DNA of 64,000 bases from Algoriphagus aestuariicola (GCF_017254835.1 NZ_JAFKCW010000001.1:558001-622000), one strand, 5' to 3'; shown: positions 50,488-60,343, counted from the stretch's first letter. The notes: generated from the letters alone by a model not told the origin. Program-made: numbers and translations.

Positions 50488-51866
50488 TACACGATGGTGT
50501 CTGTCGGCAGGGGAGGGAGTTGATAGTTTCCTTTCTCCAAAACGAAGCTGAAGGAAGCGTTGCTTTCCTCGGAACTGGCAGGACTGTCAAATACAAATAC
50601 CTTGCTCAGACTCGGGTGATTTTGGAGAGGTCGCAATTGTTCCAAGGTCACCTGTGTTTGGTTCAGGTAGAGATTCTTCAAATTGGAAATGGACTGGAGT
50701 TCGCCAAGCTTTTCTCCTGAAATGGCCGTTTGGTTGAGCTTGAGCACGGTCAAGTTTGGAAGGGTCTGTATGGAATCCAGAATCTGGTCCGTCACCTGCG
50801 TCCCTGAAAGATCCAAAAAGGCAATTTGTTGGCTGGCTATCTTGAGCTTTGCCCAGTCCGATTCCGAAAACTGCGGAAAGTTGACGCATGACACCATGAG
50901 CCAAGACGATTCTTTTTCCACCAATTCTGCAAAAAATCCATTGGCTTTGAGCTCTTTGAGTTGCTCTTCGGAAAGGGGAGCTACGGATACATTCGGATAA
51001 AATGGGATCTCCACTTTTTCAAAGAAGGGCTCCAAAAGCTCGGCATGGATGTCTGCATCGCCAAGCTTTGAGTCGGTTTTTCCACCTAGGTCGATCCAGG
51101 CTTTGATCAGCTCGATTTCTTCTTTCTGCAATTGCCGCTTTTCCTTGGGAGGCATGTGGTCTTCGTCATCTTTTGGAAGTATTAAGCGGGAAAAAAGCGC
51201 GCTGGCTTCTGAATTTCCACCCGTAAGTATGCTGCCGTCTTCCCCTCCAGTGAGAAGGGTTTCATAAGAACTGAGGTCCAGATCACCCTTTTTGTTTCTA
51301 GGGTTGTGGCAGCTTTTGCAGTTTTGATTCAGGATAGGCTGTACCACCTGCTCAAAATAGGCTAGCTCTTCCCAGCCTTGAACAGGCAAAACTAATCCCT
51401 TTGCTTCCTCATTACTATAGCCTAGCAGTTCTTGGATTCCAGTCGGCAGAGGCTCAATCAGGTAGGTTTCTCCATGGGTGATATTTCCGCCGAGATGTCC
51501 GGTGAACATGAGAAGGACTACGAGAGCAGACGATTTGAGTCTAAAATGGTCTGGGAATGCAGCATTCTTCCTCAACTCGTAATAAAGCCAGAATGAGGCC
51601 GCGGTCGTGGTCAAGCCGAGAATGAAATGGAACTGAACGGAGTCCCAAGCAAAGCCTTCGTATTGATATTGCAGAAATCCCGAAATAGAGGATAAGAGCC
51701 CTGCCAATCCACCCAAAAGGAATGCAAGCCGAATGGATTGCAAATGAGCAGTTTCTCGCTTTTTGGAGAGAAAAACCAAAACAACCCCGAAGAGCAAAAT
51801 ACCGATAGGGAGATGGACCAGAATCGGATGAAACCTTCCGAAAAGCGGAAAAACAAAATCAATCAT
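50484..51866 (-). CDS. DUF2231 membrane / cytochrome c-type / leucine-rich-repeat protein
   Basis: A 460-residue protein with three parts. Residues 1-130 have TM segments of DUF2231 (HPILVHLPIGILLFGVVL). Next is a PSCyt1-like region with one heme motif, NCKSCHNPRNKKGDLDLSSY. The C-terminal third contains leucine-rich repeats (FLDLSGTQVTDQ, VLKLNQTAISGEKL, NLYLNQTQVTLEQL). Such chains are typical of Planctomycetes and Verrucomicrobia. It is the last gene of the operon that starts at 56965; its start overlaps the epimerase stop (ATGA). Confidence 0.85.
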   Translation of the reverse strand: MIDFVFPLFGRFHPILVHLPIGILLFGVVLVFLSKKRETAHLQSIRLAFLLGGLAGLLSSISGFLQYQYEGFAWDSVQFHFILGLTTTAASFWLYYELRKNAAFPDHFRLKSSALVVLLMFTGHLGGNITHGETYLIEPLPTGIQELLGYSNEEAKGLVLPVQGWEELAYFEQVVQPILNQNCKSCHNPRNKKGDLDLSSYETLLTGGEDGSILTGGNSEASALFSRLILPKDDEDHMPPKEKRQLQKEEIELIKAWIDLGGKTDSKLGDADIHAELLEPFFEKVEIPFYPNVSVAPLSEEQLKELKANGFFAELVEKESSWLMVSCVNFPQFSESDWAKLKIASQQIAFLDLSGTQVTDQILDSIQTLPNLTVLKLNQTAISGEKLGELQSISNLKNLYLNQTQVTLEQLRPLQNHPSLSKVFVFDSPASSEESNASFSFVLEKGNYQLPPLPTDTIVY

Positions 51867-52732
51867 TGCAATCTCGCTTTGATGGCTTTCATGATGTAGA
51901 GATTCGCAGCCCATTGGTCTGCAATCGGCTCGTTGGTGAAGGGGACAGTCGGCAAGTAGGGTGGAGGGCCGAACTCCGTGGTGATGGTGAAGACCTCGTC
52001 TTTGGAGCTACGGATGATTTTTTCCCAAATCTCGAGGTGGACCTCAACGGCCTTTGCCCACTCCGGCGCTTCGGGATTGTTGATCTGTGGGCCTTCGGCA
52101 AAGCCAACTCGGGAGTGGATATGCTGGACGGCAGGAAGTATTTTTTGTAGAAAAGGATCATCTCCGCCTATCAATCGCTCATGCACCACCATCCAATGGC
52201 TGATATCAAGTGTCAGTTTCAGCCCGGGGAATTTTTCCAACATTTCCAAAGTCATCGGCAGAGAATAGGAAAATCTAGCACGGTGAGTCTCGTGGACCAA
52301 GGGAATTCCCGCTTTCGCCGCCATCTTTTCCCCGACTTCAAGGAAAGCGAAATTCTGCTCCAGTGTCCAAAAATCACTTCCTGTATGGCTATTGACCTTC
52401 ACCGGATTCCATTTTAGAATTTCTTGCAAGCCAGGTTGATAGGCTTTTAGAGACTCATTGTATGGCAAGCCGTTATTGGTGCCGTGGAGGAAGATCACTT
52501 TCAGCCCATATTTCTTGAGGCCTTGTTTGAGCTGGGATTTGGCTTCCTGAGAACCCGGCATCCACACTTCCACACCGTCGTATCCGTCAGCTTTGACTTT
52601 GGCGAGAAACTCATCCATCGGAAGCTCATTGCCCCAGTCGGTCTGGAAGAAAAGGATTTTTTGCTGCGCAAAGAGAGAGGTCGATCCAACGAGCAAGAGT
52701 ATCAAAACCAGTAAAGCGTAATTTTTGGGCAT
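51863..52732 (-). CDS. Exported sugar phosphate isomerase/epimerase-like TIM barrel
   Basis: A 289-residue protein with a signal peptide (YALLVLILLLVGSTSLFA, then QQ). The mature part is an AP-endonuclease-2-type TIM barrel: DGVEVWMPGSQEA, KVIFLHGTNNG, VKVNSHTGSDFW, LVHETHR and LTLDISHW, where metal-binding His, Glu and Asp are conserved. Exported members occur in planctomycete-like carbohydrate clusters. The start is 1 bp after the DUF1501 stop, and its own stop overlaps the next gene. Confidence 0.87.
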   Translation of the reverse strand: MPKNYALLVLILLLVGSTSLFAQQKILFFQTDWGNELPMDEFLAKVKADGYDGVEVWMPGSQEAKSQLKQGLKKYGLKVIFLHGTNNGLPYNESLKAYQPGLQEILKWNPVKVNSHTGSDFWTLEQNFAFLEVGEKMAAKAGIPLVHETHRARFSYSLPMTLEMLEKFPGLKLTLDISHWMVVHERLIGGDDPFLQKILPAVQHIHSRVGFAEGPQINNPEAPEWAKAVEVHLEIWEKIIRSSKDEVFTITTEFGPPPYLPTVPFTNEPIADQWAANLYIMKAIKARLQ

Positions 52733-52733
52733 G

Positions 52734-54242
52734 TTAAGCGATAATTTTTCTAATCAGTTCCCCTTCGACATCCGTAAGTCTGAAAGGTCTACCTTGGAAG
52801 TCGTAGGTGAATTTTTCATGGTCAAATCCCATGAGGTGGAGTAGGGTAGCGTGTAGGTCATGGACGGAAGTGCGTTCGTCTATTCCAGAGAATCCAAAGT
52901 CGTCCGTAATTCCATAGCTGGCTCCTTTTTTGACCCCGCCGCCAGCGACCCACATGGTGAATGCATCCACATGATGGTCTCGGCCTTTGAAGCCCTGGAC
53001 TTTGCCTTCGCGGTTTTCTTGCATGGGGGTCCTGCCAAACTCCCCACCCCATACTACCAGCGTGTCTTCAAGCAATCCCCTTTGTTTCAAATCGAGCAGA
53101 AGTGCGGACATCGGGCGGTCGATCTTTCGGCATTTGTTGCGCAGTCCCATATCTATCGAACCGTCTTTGTCCGTGCCATGGGTGTCCCAACCCCAATCGT
53201 AAAGCTGTACCACTCGGACGCCTTTCTCCACTAGTTTGCGAGCCAAAAGACAGTTGTTGGCAAAGGATTCTTCGCCGGGTTGGGTTCCGTAGAGCTGGTG
53301 GATGTAGTCTGGCTCATCGTTGATGTTCATCACCTCAGGCACCTCGATTTGCATGCGATAGGCCATCTCAAACTGGTTGATACGGGCGAGGATTTCGGGG
53401 TCGCCGATGGATTCAAAATCTTCCTGATTGGCTTGGTTGATCGCAGAGATGACTTTTTTCTTCAAATCCCGCGACATACCACTTGGATCTTCCAAATATA
53501 GAACGGGGTCACCCTTTGACCGGCACTGAACCCCCTGATAAACAGATGGTAAAAAGCCTGATCCCCATACGCTTTTACCTGCGTCGGGAGTCTTGCCTCC
53601 AGAAGTCAGGACGACAAAACCCGGCAGGTTTTGGTTAATTGTCCCTAGCCCATAAGTGACCCAGCTGCCAAGGCTTGGGCGACCGAGTCTAGGGGAGCCG
53701 GTCTGCATGAATAGCTGTGCGGGACCGTGGTTAAACTGATCCGTGTGCATGGCCTTGAGAAAAGCCACTTCGTCCACCACTTTGGAAAAATGCGGAAGAT
53801 AGTCCGATACCCAAGCTCCTGATTGCCCATGTTGGTTGAATTTGGCCTGAGGGCCCAGCATCTTCGGCACGCCCCTGATGAAGGCAAATTTTCGCCCTTC
53901 CAGCAAGCTTTCAGGGCAATCTTGGTCGTGTAGCTTAGCCAATTCTGGTTTGAAATCAAAGAGCTCCAATTGGGAAGGTGCTCCAGCCATGTGGAGGTAA
54001 ATGATGGATTTGGCCTTGCCTGCAAAAGGTGGAGGGAGCGGGGCGAGCGGATTGAGGTCGCGTTCGCTGAGGTTTAGCCCATCTTTGGCCTGTCCGTTTT
54101 TGCCGATTTCACAGCCAAAGAGCAAAGGAGCTAAGGCCAATCCGCCGACCTTGCTGACACAGTCCATGAGAAAATGCCGTCTGGTCTGGGTTTGCAGTTT
54201 TTGCACCTGCAGTTCGCTCAGTAGTTTTTCCAGATTCTTCAT
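52734..54242 (-). CDS. DUF1501-family protein with Tat leader
   Basis: A 502-residue alkaline-phosphatase-fold-like protein of the DUF1501 family. The leader has a twin-Arg motif (TRRHFL) then a hydrophobic core ending in LLFGC, suggesting Tat export and a lipid anchor. The mature part has LHMAGAPSQLELFDFKP near its start and ends in LHATLLHLMGFDHEKFTYDF, the family's typical C-terminus. Its partner upstream is the DUF1553 gene; their junction is TAATG. Substrates are unproven. Confidence 0.88.
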   Translation of the reverse strand: MKNLEKLLSELQVQKLQTQTRRHFLMDCVSKVGGLALAPLLFGCEIGKNGQAKDGLNLSERDLNPLAPLPPPFAGKAKSIIYLHMAGAPSQLELFDFKPELAKLHDQDCPESLLEGRKFAFIRGVPKMLGPQAKFNQHGQSGAWVSDYLPHFSKVVDEVAFLKAMHTDQFNHGPAQLFMQTGSPRLGRPSLGSWVTYGLGTINQNLPGFVVLTSGGKTPDAGKSVWGSGFLPSVYQGVQCRSKGDPVLYLEDPSGMSRDLKKKVISAINQANQEDFESIGDPEILARINQFEMAYRMQIEVPEVMNINDEPDYIHQLYGTQPGEESFANNCLLARKLVEKGVRVVQLYDWGWDTHGTDKDGSIDMGLRNKCRKIDRPMSALLLDLKQRGLLEDTLVVWGGEFGRTPMQENREGKVQGFKGRDHHVDAFTMWVAGGGVKKGASYGITDDFGFSGIDERTSVHDLHATLLHLMGFDHEKFTYDFQGRPFRLTDVEGELIRKIIA

Positions 54243-56965
54243 TAGGGCTTGGTTAAAAATTCATCCAAATTCATCATTGCGTTGGCGACCACGGCAATAG
54301 CCGCCAATTCAGCATCGGCATCGGGGTAAAACTCCATTGTAGCTTCAGGGCTAGCTTCAAATTCTTTTCTTGCCTGGACAAAAAGGTCTGACATGGCTTG
54401 TTGCTTTGAAGGGGAGATAGGCTGCAGCGTCAGCGTTTTGTAGATTTCCGCGATGGCTTTGTCAGGTATTTCTCCTGATGACTCCCATTCTTTTTTGCCC
54501 AAGACTTGAGCCGCTTCGACGTACACCGGGTCGTTGAGTGTGACCAGGGCTTGCAGGGGAGTATTGGTCACGATCCTTCTGCTAAGACATACCTCGCGAC
54601 TTCCGGCATCAAACGAGATGAAAGAAGGGTAGGGGCTGGTCCGCTTCAGAAAAGTGTACACGCTGCGTCGGTATTTGTCCTCACCTTCACTTTCTGTCCA
54701 GGATTCCCCGTTGTACACGGTCATCCAGATGCCCTCGGGCTGCACGGGTTTGACCGATTTTCCATACATTTTTCTGCTCAGCAAGCCGCTGACCGCTAAA
54801 GCTTGGTCTCGGATCTGTTCAGCCGAGAGCCTAAATCTTGGGCCTCGAGCATACCACTGGTTTTTCGGGTCTTTTTGAAAGGCTTCTTGGGTAATGTCGG
54901 ACGATTGCCGATAAGTGTCTGAAAGGACGATCTCCCTAATCAGGCTTTTCACACTCCATTTGTAGTTATTCATGGTTTTCCAGGCTAGATAATCCAGCAA
55001 TTCCGGATGGGACGGCGGATCGGATTGGGTACCCATGTCTTCAATGGTAGAAACAATTCCCCTCCCGAATAGCTGATCCCAAACCCTGTTGACCAAGGTT
55101 CTCGCAGTAAGGGGATTGTCTTGGGAGGTGAGCCAATAGGCCATTCCGAGTCGGTTTTTGGGCCATTTGTCGTTCCAAGTTCCGAGTTCCAAAGGGGTGG
55201 TCGATTCCACCTTTTCTCCCAAAATCATCCAGTTGCCGCGCTCGAATACATGGGTCTCCCGCGCCATGAAAGGAGGATTCTCGATCAGGATGGGCAGGCG
55301 TGTTCCGCTGAACTCCAACAGATCATCCCACTGCTCTTTGACTTGGGCAAAGCCGGGTTTGTCTTTTCCTCCCAAAGTGGGAACAAAGGCAAACCACACG
55401 ATGGTAGAGGTATTTTGTTGGGGTTGTGCCTTTGGGTTATTCGCCTCAATGTAGAGGTCAATCGACTCGTTCAGTACTTTAAAAGCTATTTCGCGGACGA
55501 TATCGCCTTGGGTCTTGTTCATCACGAAGCTTGCCAAGATTTCCCCCTCAGCGTTGGATCTTCGGATGGTGACCTTGGTGCCGTCAAGGCCCGTTCTGTA
55601 GCTCATCAGCATTTGATCGGAGCCTTGGGTGTCGATGTTTTTGTAGACTGCGGACCCGCCAGACCTCAGACCCAGCCATTTGGTGTCGATGAGCTCGGCA
55701 TTTTGGAAATCCGTGGCTAGGTGGGCGGCATATTTCGGCTCGTAGAATCTCAGGAAGTCGTATCTTAGTTTGGCTGATTTATCGCCCCCATTGGCTGCTA
55801 CCCAATCTAGGATAGTGTTCATTTTCGCTTGATCCTCTTCGGGGTAAAACCTCAACTTGGGCTCCTCATCGTGGGTGTCTTCATCCCGGGAGTTGTTGAA
55901 GAAGGCAAGAGATTGGTAGTACTCTTCGTGGCGAATGGGGTCGTAAGGATGGCTGTGGCATTGGACGCAGGCCATGGTGGTGCTTTGCCACACCTCAAAA
56001 GTCGTGTTGACTCGATCCAATACCGCCGCTACTCGAAACTCTTCGTCTTCAGTCCCGCCTTCGTCATTGTTCATCGTATTTCGATGAAAGGCCGTAGCGG
56101 TCAATTGATCTTGGCTTGGATCGGGCAAGAGGTCACCCGCCAGTTGCTCTATGGTAAATTGGTCAAAAGGTTTGTCGTCGTTGAACGAGCGGATGACATA
56201 GTCCCGATAAGGCCACATGGTGCGGGAAACGTCCCGTTCATAACCCTTGGTGTCCGCGTAGCGCGCCAGGTCCAGCCACCAGCTTGCCCATTTTTCCCCA
56301 TAGGCCTCGTCTGCCAAAAGAGAATCCACAAGCTCTTCATAGCTGATTTTTCCCGCGCTGAAATCGGACACCAGTTCTTTGGACGGCGGTAATCCAGTCA
56401 GATCCATGGAGACTCGACGGAGGAGCTTTAAGGGGTTTTCTGAGGGAGACGCATGCATTCCCACTTCTTCAAGTTTGGTCTGCACGAAGTAGTCTATTGG
56501 TTTTTTCGCGGCAGAATTGTCTTTGGAAAAGCCAGCAGTCTGGATTTCGCTTGGCAACTCAGGTTTTGTAAGAGGCTCGTAGGCCCAGTGCTTGCCCCAT
56601 TGCGCACCCTGTTTGATCCACTTTTTCAATAGCTCAATTTCCTCCTCAGTAAGCGGAGTCCGCTTATAGGGCATGCGAAGTTCGGGATCGGAGTGGGTCA
56701 GCCTTCGAATCAATTCGCTGGATCCGGGATCGCCGGGGATGATGGCTGGATGGCCCGATTCGGTTGGAGCGAAAGCCTCATCTTCAAACAAGACGCTGAA
56801 TCCACCGCTCTTTTTGACCCCGCCGTGGCACGAGATACAATGTTTGTTGAGAATCGGTTTGATCTCGGTGCTGAAATCCACCTTTTCCTCACGGTTCCAA
56901 AAAAAATATAGAACCACAACACCAGTTATTAGAGTGATCCATATGCTTAGCTTAGACTTACTCAT
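54242..56965 (-). CDS. PSCyt1 / DUF1549 / DUF1553 surface protein
   Basis: A 907-residue protein, beginning with an N-terminal TM anchor (IWITLITGVVVLYFFW). A PSCyt1 cytochrome-like domain follows with HCISCHGG near residue 43. DUF1549 includes LLRRVSMDLTGLPPSKELV and YGEKWASWWLDLARYADTKG. DUF1553 includes LTARTLVNRVWDQLFGRG and YRQSS, ending with PLQALVTLNDPVYVEAAQVL. These proteins are common in Planctomycetes and often pair with DUF1501, as here. It is the first gene of a four-gene operon. Confidence 0.9.
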   Translation of the reverse strand: MSKSKLSIWITLITGVVVLYFFWNREEKVDFSTEIKPILNKHCISCHGGVKKSGGFSVLFEDEAFAPTESGHPAIIPGDPGSSELIRRLTHSDPELRMPYKRTPLTEEEIELLKKWIKQGAQWGKHWAYEPLTKPELPSEIQTAGFSKDNSAAKKPIDYFVQTKLEEVGMHASPSENPLKLLRRVSMDLTGLPPSKELVSDFSAGKISYEELVDSLLADEAYGEKWASWWLDLARYADTKGYERDVSRTMWPYRDYVIRSFNDDKPFDQFTIEQLAGDLLPDPSQDQLTATAFHRNTMNNDEGGTEDEEFRVAAVLDRVNTTFEVWQSTTMACVQCHSHPYDPIRHEEYYQSLAFFNNSRDEDTHDEEPKLRFYPEEDQAKMNTILDWVAANGGDKSAKLRYDFLRFYEPKYAAHLATDFQNAELIDTKWLGLRSGGSAVYKNIDTQGSDQMLMSYRTGLDGTKVTIRRSNAEGEILASFVMNKTQGDIVREIAFKVLNESIDLYIEANNPKAQPQQNTSTIVWFAFVPTLGGKDKPGFAQVKEQWDDLLEFSGTRLPILIENPPFMARETHVFERGNWMILGEKVESTTPLELGTWNDKWPKNRLGMAYWLTSQDNPLTARTLVNRVWDQLFGRGIVSTIEDMGTQSDPPSHPELLDYLAWKTMNNYKWSVKSLIREIVLSDTYRQSSDITQEAFQKDPKNQWYARGPRFRLSAEQIRDQALAVSGLLSRKMYGKSVKPVQPEGIWMTVYNGESWTESEGEDKYRRSVYTFLKRTSPYPSFISFDAGSREVCLSRRIVTNTPLQALVTLNDPVYVEAAQVLGKKEWESSGEIPDKAIAEIYKTLTLQPISPSKQQAMSDLFVQARKEFEASPEATMEFYPDADAELAAIAVVANAMMNLDEFLTKP

Positions 56966-57049
56966 CGAGGTTTTTTGGGACAGAAGTCCTAAAATATGGA
57001 AATCCCCTTTTGAAAGAAAATTTCAAAGTGATGAAGGGTCGAAATAAAA

Positions 57050-57073
57050 AAAGCCCGAAATCAATCGGGCTTT
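57050..57073 (-). terminator. Intrinsic terminator after the threonine dehydrogenase gene
   Basis: AAAGCCCGA / TCGGGCTTT stem with a 6-nt loop and a T-run on the minus strand, 8 bp after the stop. Confidence 0.85.
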
Positions 57074-57080
57074 GGAATGC

Positions 57081-58037
57081 TTATTTTTTCGGAGGAAAGA
57101 AATCCGGAAGATTCTTCAGGATGTCTGCCGTCATGGCATCCAGGTTATAGTCTGGCTTCCAGCCCCAGTCTTGCTGAGCGCGGCTGTCGTCTATGCTGTC
57201 TGGCCAAGAGTCGGCGATGGCCTGACGGAAGTCCGGTTGGTATTCGATCTCAAAGCCTGGTACATGCTTTTTAATGCTTTCGAAGATCTCTTTTGGAGAA
57301 AAGCTCATGCCTGCGAGGTTATAGCTGGAGCGGATTTTCACGGCTTCCCGGGGAGCGTTCATGAGATCCAAAGTAGCCTTGATCGCGTCCGGCATATACA
57401 TCATCGGCAGGTAGCTGTCTTCGCGGAGGAAGCAGGTGAATTTTTCCTTAGCCAAAGCCTTGTGGTAGATGTCCACGGCATAGTCGGTGGTGCCGCCGCC
57501 AGGAAGCGATTTGTAGCCGATCAGGCCGGGATAGCGAAGACTTCGCACATCCACGCCGTGCTTTTCAAAATAATATTCGCACCACCTTTCGCCTGCCTGC
57601 TTGCTGATGCCATAGACTGTGTTGGGTTCCTTGACGCAGAATTGCGGCGTGTTGATCTTCGGAGTGTTTGGCCCAAAGACCGCAATGGAGGATGGCCAGT
57701 AGATTTTGTCGAGCTTGAGGTCTTTGGCCAGCTCCAGCACGTAGAGCAAGCTCTCCATATTGAGGTGCCAAGCGAAAAGTGGGTTTTTCTCCCCTGTGGC
57801 CGATAGCACCGCGGCCAAATGGTAGATCTGCGTGACGTTTTCTTCCTTGACCAAATCGCGGATGGCCTCTTTGTTCATTGCGTCGAGCACCTCAAATCGA
57901 CAATAGTCGAAAGCGGCTCTGGCGGAATCCCGGAGATCGGTGGCGATGACTTGCTCTCCGCCATGCTGCTCGGCGAGGGCTTTGGTGAGTTCCGAACCCA
58001 GCTGTCCGGCGGCTCCAATGATGAGGATTTTTTCCAT
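57081..58037 (-). CDS. tdh: L-threonine 3-dehydrogenase, NAD-epimerase (SDR) type
   Basis: A 318-residue extended SDR. The Rossmann motif is ILIIGAAGQLGSELTKAL; the catalytic Ser and YxxxK are in PSSIAVFGPNTP and YGISKQAGERW. This epimerase-like form of threonine dehydrogenase, distinct from the zinc enzyme, oxidises L-threonine to 2-amino-3-ketobutyrate. Assignment is strongly supported by the divergent kbl, which uses that product. The frame is open to 58124, but the ATG at 58037 gives the family start (EKILIIGAAG). Confidence 0.9.
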   Translation of the reverse strand: MEKILIIGAAGQLGSELTKALAEQHGGEQVIATDLRDSARAAFDYCRFEVLDAMNKEAIRDLVKEENVTQIYHLAAVLSATGEKNPLFAWHLNMESLLYVLELAKDLKLDKIYWPSSIAVFGPNTPKINTPQFCVKEPNTVYGISKQAGERWCEYYFEKHGVDVRSLRYPGLIGYKSLPGGGTTDYAVDIYHKALAKEKFTCFLREDSYLPMMYMPDAIKATLDLMNAPREAVKIRSSYNLAGMSFSPKEIFESIKKHVPGFEIEYQPDFRQAIADSWPDSIDDSRAQQDWGWKPDYNLDAMTADILKNLPDFFPPKK

Positions 58038-58085
58038 GCGGTGATCTTTCAAAAATGCCCAAAAGTCGCCTAATGGGTTTTTGCT

Positions 58086-58093
58086 TATATTTG
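58086..58093 (+). promoter_or_regulatory. Candidate kbl promoter -7 box
   Basis: TATATTTG matches TAnnTTTG, 97 bp before the kbl start. The -33 box is unclear. Confidence 0.3.
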
Positions 58094-58105
58094 GGTTTGC
58101 TTGCG

Positions 58106-58113
58106 CAAAAGTA
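58106..58113 (-). promoter_or_regulatory. Candidate tdh promoter -7 box
   Basis: The minus strand reads TACTTTTG, matching TAnnTTTG, 68 bp before the tdh start. No clear -33 box. Confidence 0.3.
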
Positions 58114-58190
58114 GTAAAATTCACCTCTCCGCATAGGTTTTTTGATCAGCGGATGTCCCGAAAAAGCCAATCAATTTTAATCTATCCCAT

Positions 58191-59387
58191 ATGTACGACC
58201 AGTTTAGGCCCAAATTGCAAGAAGAGTTAAAAGGCATCGAAGAAGCCGGACTTTTCAAAAGAGAACGCATCATCACTTCCCCCCAAGCCGCCGAGATCAC
58301 CGTGGCCGGAGGCCAGCAAGTGCTCAACTTCTGCGCAAACAACTACCTAGGCCTGTCTTCCCATCCCCGTGTGATCGAGGCTGCGAAGGCCGCCATAGAC
58401 TCTCACGGATTTGGCATGTCTTCCGTGCGCTTCATCTGCGGCACACAGGATATCCACAAGGAGCTGGAGCGAAAGATCTCCGAGTTTTTGGGCACAGAGG
58501 ATACCATTTTGTATGCTGCGGCATTTGACGCTAATGGAGGCGTGTTTGAACCCCTTCTCGGTCCTGAGGATGCAATCATATCTGATGCGTTGAACCACGC
58601 TTCGATTATTGATGGGGTCAGACTTTGCAAGGCGATGCGCTATCGCTACGAACACAACAATATGGCTGATCTTGAAAAGCAGCTGCAGGACGCCGTGGCG
58701 GCAGGAGCAAAGCAAAAAATCATTGTAACCGACGGTGCCTTCTCCATGGACGGAACCATTGCGCAGTTGGATAAGATCGTAGAACTGGCTGAAAAATACG
58801 AAGCGCTTGTTATGTCCGACGAATGCCACTCGACCGGATTCATCGGGAAAACGGGCCGGGGAGTGCATGAGCACTGCGGCGTGATGGGAAAGATGGACAT
58901 CATTACCGGAACTTTGGGCAAAGCACTCGGAGGCGCGTCAGGAGGTTTTACGTCAGGAAGAAAAGAGATCATCGAACTTCTTCGTCAGAGATCCAGACCT
59001 TATCTCTTTTCGAATACACTCGCTCCATCCATCACCGGCGCCTCGATTGCCGTATTTGATCTACTTTCGGAGACTACGGCCTTGCGGGACAAGCTTGAGG
59101 AAAACACCAAGTACTTCCGCGCCAAGATGACTGAGGCGGGATTTGACATCAAGCCGGGCGAACACCCAATAGTCCCCATCATGCTCTATGATGCGGTTCT
59201 TTCCCAAAAGATGGCTGAAAAAGTGCTCGAAAAGGGAATTTACGTGATCGGATTCTACTATCCGGTAGTGCCGAAAGGACAGGCGAGAATCCGTGTACAA
59301 ATCTCGGCTGGCCACGATAGACATCACCTAGACCAAGCTATCGCAGCTTTTGTGGAAGTCGGAAAAGAGCTGGACGTGATCAAGTAA
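58191..59387 (+). CDS. kbl: Glycine C-acetyltransferase (2-amino-3-ketobutyrate CoA ligase)
   Basis: A 398-residue PLP enzyme of the alpha-oxoamine synthase family that cleaves 2-amino-3-ketobutyrate with CoA into glycine and acetyl-CoA. It shows [55 protein letters not shown] and the PLP lysine in [15 protein letters not shown], near residue 244. Divergent tdh provides its substrate. Confidence 0.94.
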   Translation: MYDQFRPKLQEELKGIEEAGLFKRERIITSPQAAEITVAGGQQVLNFCANNYLGLSSHPRVIEAAKAAIDSHGFGMSSVRFICGTQDIHKELERKISEFLGTEDTILYAAAFDANGGVFEPLLGPEDAIISDALNHASIIDGVRLCKAMRYRYEHNNMADLEKQLQDAVAAGAKQKIIVTDGAFSMDGTIAQLDKIVELAEKYEALVMSDECHSTGFIGKTGRGVHEHCGVMGKMDIITGTLGKALGGASGGFTSGRKEIIELLRQRSRPYLFSNTLAPSITGASIAVFDLLSETTALRDKLEENTKYFRAKMTEAGFDIKPGEHPIVPIMLYDAVLSQKMAEKVLEKGIYVIGFYYPVVPKGQARIRVQISAGHDRHHLDQAIAAFVEVGKELDVIK

Positions 59388-59412
59388 GAAGGTACGTTAA
59401 GTAGGAAACAAT

Positions 59413-59448
59413 AAAACCGGCAGGAAATTACTCTCCTGCCGGTTTTTT
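59413..59448 (+). terminator. Intrinsic terminator after kbl
   Basis: AAAACCGGCAGGA / TCCTGCCGGTTTT, a 13-bp perfect stem with an 8-nt loop and a T-run. Confidence 0.92.
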
Positions 59449-59467
59449 GCTTCAGAGCGTCCGAATT

Positions 59468-60343
59468 TTAGGTCTTTCCGGAAATGGCCAAGTTGCGCCT
59501 GGTGGTGAGGTCATATTCCGAGAGGTTCTCAAACCGATCATCCAAATCCTCGTTGTTGAGGTAGTCATTGATTATTTCCCTGATTTCCTGGAATGAAAGG
59601 TTGTGGAGCACTTTCCCATTTTTCATCATGGAAATCTGACCGGTTTCTTCCGAAACTACCAAAATCAAAGCATCTGTGGCCTCGGACATCCCGATTCCCG
59701 CACGGTGCCTAAGTCCGAATTGCGCCGGAACCTCCCGCTCGGTGACTGGCAAGATACAGCGGGCAGCCTTAATGCGGCCTTTATAAACGATCACTGCTCC
59801 ATCGTGCAGCGGACTGTATTTGTTGAAGATCGAGATGAGCAGACGCTTCGAAAGCTCGGCATCGAGTATGTCCCCACTTTCCGCATAGAATTTTAGCTCA
59901 GTGCTACTGGAAATGACCATAAGGGCACCGGTATTACTTCCTGCAAGATTTTTGGCAGCATCGATGATCGGACTGATATTGAAGGAGGTGTTTTCTTTTT
60001 TTCTCCAAAAGAAAAGGATGTCCTTTAAGATGTTGTCGTCGGAGAAGATGGAAGAGCGCCCGACAATGAGAAGAAATTTTCTGATCTCAGGAGCAAATAT
60101 GATAATCGCTGCGATCACACCCACACCCATAAACTGTCCTAAAATAGCGGACAACAATTCCATTCGAATCGCCCTTACGAGAAGGTAAATCAGGTAGAGG
60201 GATAGGAATCCCAAGAAGATTTTGATCGCGACGCTTCCTTTGAGCAGCTTATAGACTTGGTATAGGAGCGCCGCAACGAGCGCGATATCTATCATGTTGA
60301 CGATAGAGATATCCAAAAATCCTATTTTGAAAAGCAGGCTCAA
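59468..60343 (-). CDS. cdaA: Diadenylate cyclase CdaA-type
   Basis: A 291-residue c-di-AMP synthase. Three N-terminal TM segments (residues 16-90) precede the DAC domain, whose active-site motifs DGA (181-183) and RHR (212-214) are intact. The product c-di-AMP controls osmotic and cell-wall balance. The start is TTG at 60343; it is required for the conserved N-terminus (SLLFKIGFLDIS) and overlaps the folP stop as TTGA. The next ATG would lie at residue 17. Confidence 0.93.
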   Translation of the reverse strand: MSLLFKIGFLDISIVNMIDIALVAALLYQVYKLLKGSVAIKIFLGFLSLYLIYLLVRAIRMELLSAILGQFMGVGVIAAIIIFAPEIRKFLLIVGRSSIFSDDNILKDILFFWRKKENTSFNISPIIDAAKNLAGSNTGALMVISSSTELKFYAESGDILDAELSKRLLISIFNKYSPLHDGAVIVYKGRIKAARCILPVTEREVPAQFGLRHRAGIGMSEATDALILVVSEETGQISMMKNGKVLHNLSFQEIREIINDYLNNEDLDDRFENLSEYDLTTRRNLAISGKT

